A stretch of DNA of 64,000 bases from Orientallactaga sibirica (Eukaryota > Chordata > Mammalia > Rodentia > Dipodidae): the NCBI GenBank assembly GCA_036365145.1, contig JAEOAD010002183.1, forward strand, positions 4,241,501 through 4,305,500, in the 5' to 3' direction. Shown here piece by piece: positions 63,961-64,000 of the stretch (within the stretch, counting starts at the first letter, position 1; each line of letters begins with the position of its first letter). A model generated the notes under the pieces. That model was given only the letters and a program-made list of their open reading frames with translations, was not told where the DNA came from and made no database searches. The position numbers and the translations under genes are program-made.

Positions 63961-64000
63961 AGACACAACTATCCATGTGAACTTCTTCCAACAGTCAGAC

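Larger units (their letters stand above)
38334..64000. repeat. 33-bp satellite array, main block (about 775 units, continues off the window)
   Basis: A canonical unit is 59881-59913, and the next is 59914-59946, exactly 33 bases apart. The consensus has no stop codon in any of the six frames, so each frame reads as an 11-residue repeat: MGTSSNRHTLS, HGNFFQQTHTV and PWELLPTDTHC on the + strand; MDSVCLLEEVP, CWKKFPWTVCV and GRSSHGQCVSV on the - strand. The long open frames are a consequence of this, have no flanking gene structure, and are not called as genes. The consensus has no CpG and on the + strand has 11 C to 5 G. Confidence 0.95.

Noticed and set aside
36969..64000. Hundreds of open frames of 60-783 codons on both strands
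   Set aside because: All are frames of the 33-bp repeat, which has no stop in any frame. They overlap on both strands, shift freely between frames, and have no splice, promoter or family signature.
36969..64000. CRISPR array
   Set aside because: There are no unique spacers; unit follows unit directly, and the genome is mammalian.
38334..64000. Centromere protein B box or telomere repeat in the unit
   Set aside because: No TTCGTTGGAA-type box and no TTAGGG runs are present.
38334..64000. Heat-shock element in GGAACTTCTTCC
   Set aside because: The GAA and TTC spacing does not fit nGAAnnTTCnnGAAn.

Overview
This is a nuclear mammalian window, almost certainly from a rodent and most likely a jerboa (Dipodidae, Jaculus-like). 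That call rests on two abundant SINE families I recognise as jerboa-type: a B1/7SL-like element whose 3' end reads CCCTACCTCGAAAAACC, and a tRNA/ID-like element that begins GGCTGGAGAGATGGCTTAG and ends in AAATAAATAAA. Rodent LINE-1 is also abundant. Nothing bacterial or organellar is present. The species call is from memory of these families and was not searched.

Layout. (1) 1-3636: LINE-1 (a probable 5'-inverted copy) and SINEs. (2) 3637-22050: the 3' end of one split gene on the + strand. Four coding exons (3637-3773, 13428-13511, 17996-18223, 21589-21823) join in frame into 227 codons plus a stop. The protein is four 23-residue leucine-rich repeats followed by a cysteine-rich tail. It looks like LRRC63 or a close relative; its 5' exons lie left of the window. 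Its introns hold L1 fragments lying antisense to the gene, SINEs, MaLR/MLT1-type LTR remnants and microsatellites. (3) 22239-30660: L1 material in both orientations, including two tandem-repeat 5'UTR-like blocks. (4) 30660-36968: mostly unassigned sequence with SINEs and simple repeats. (5) 36969-64000 and off the right edge: one huge satellite-like array of a 33-bp unit, about 800 copies, interrupted once by a ~385-bp insertion at 37949-38333.

The array dominates the window. Because 33 is divisible by 3 and the consensus has no stop in any of the six frames, the array produces hundreds of long overlapping open frames on both strands, up to 783 codons. I read these as a by-product of the repeat, not as genes. 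The array has nested higher-order structure (periods of 33n or 33n-1, for example 329 bp), recurrent marker units, an almost CpG-free and C-rich + strand, and one block (about 52560-54400) with so many small indels that an assembly or polishing fault should be considered. I could not link the array to a described satellite; it is the best candidate here for something undescribed.
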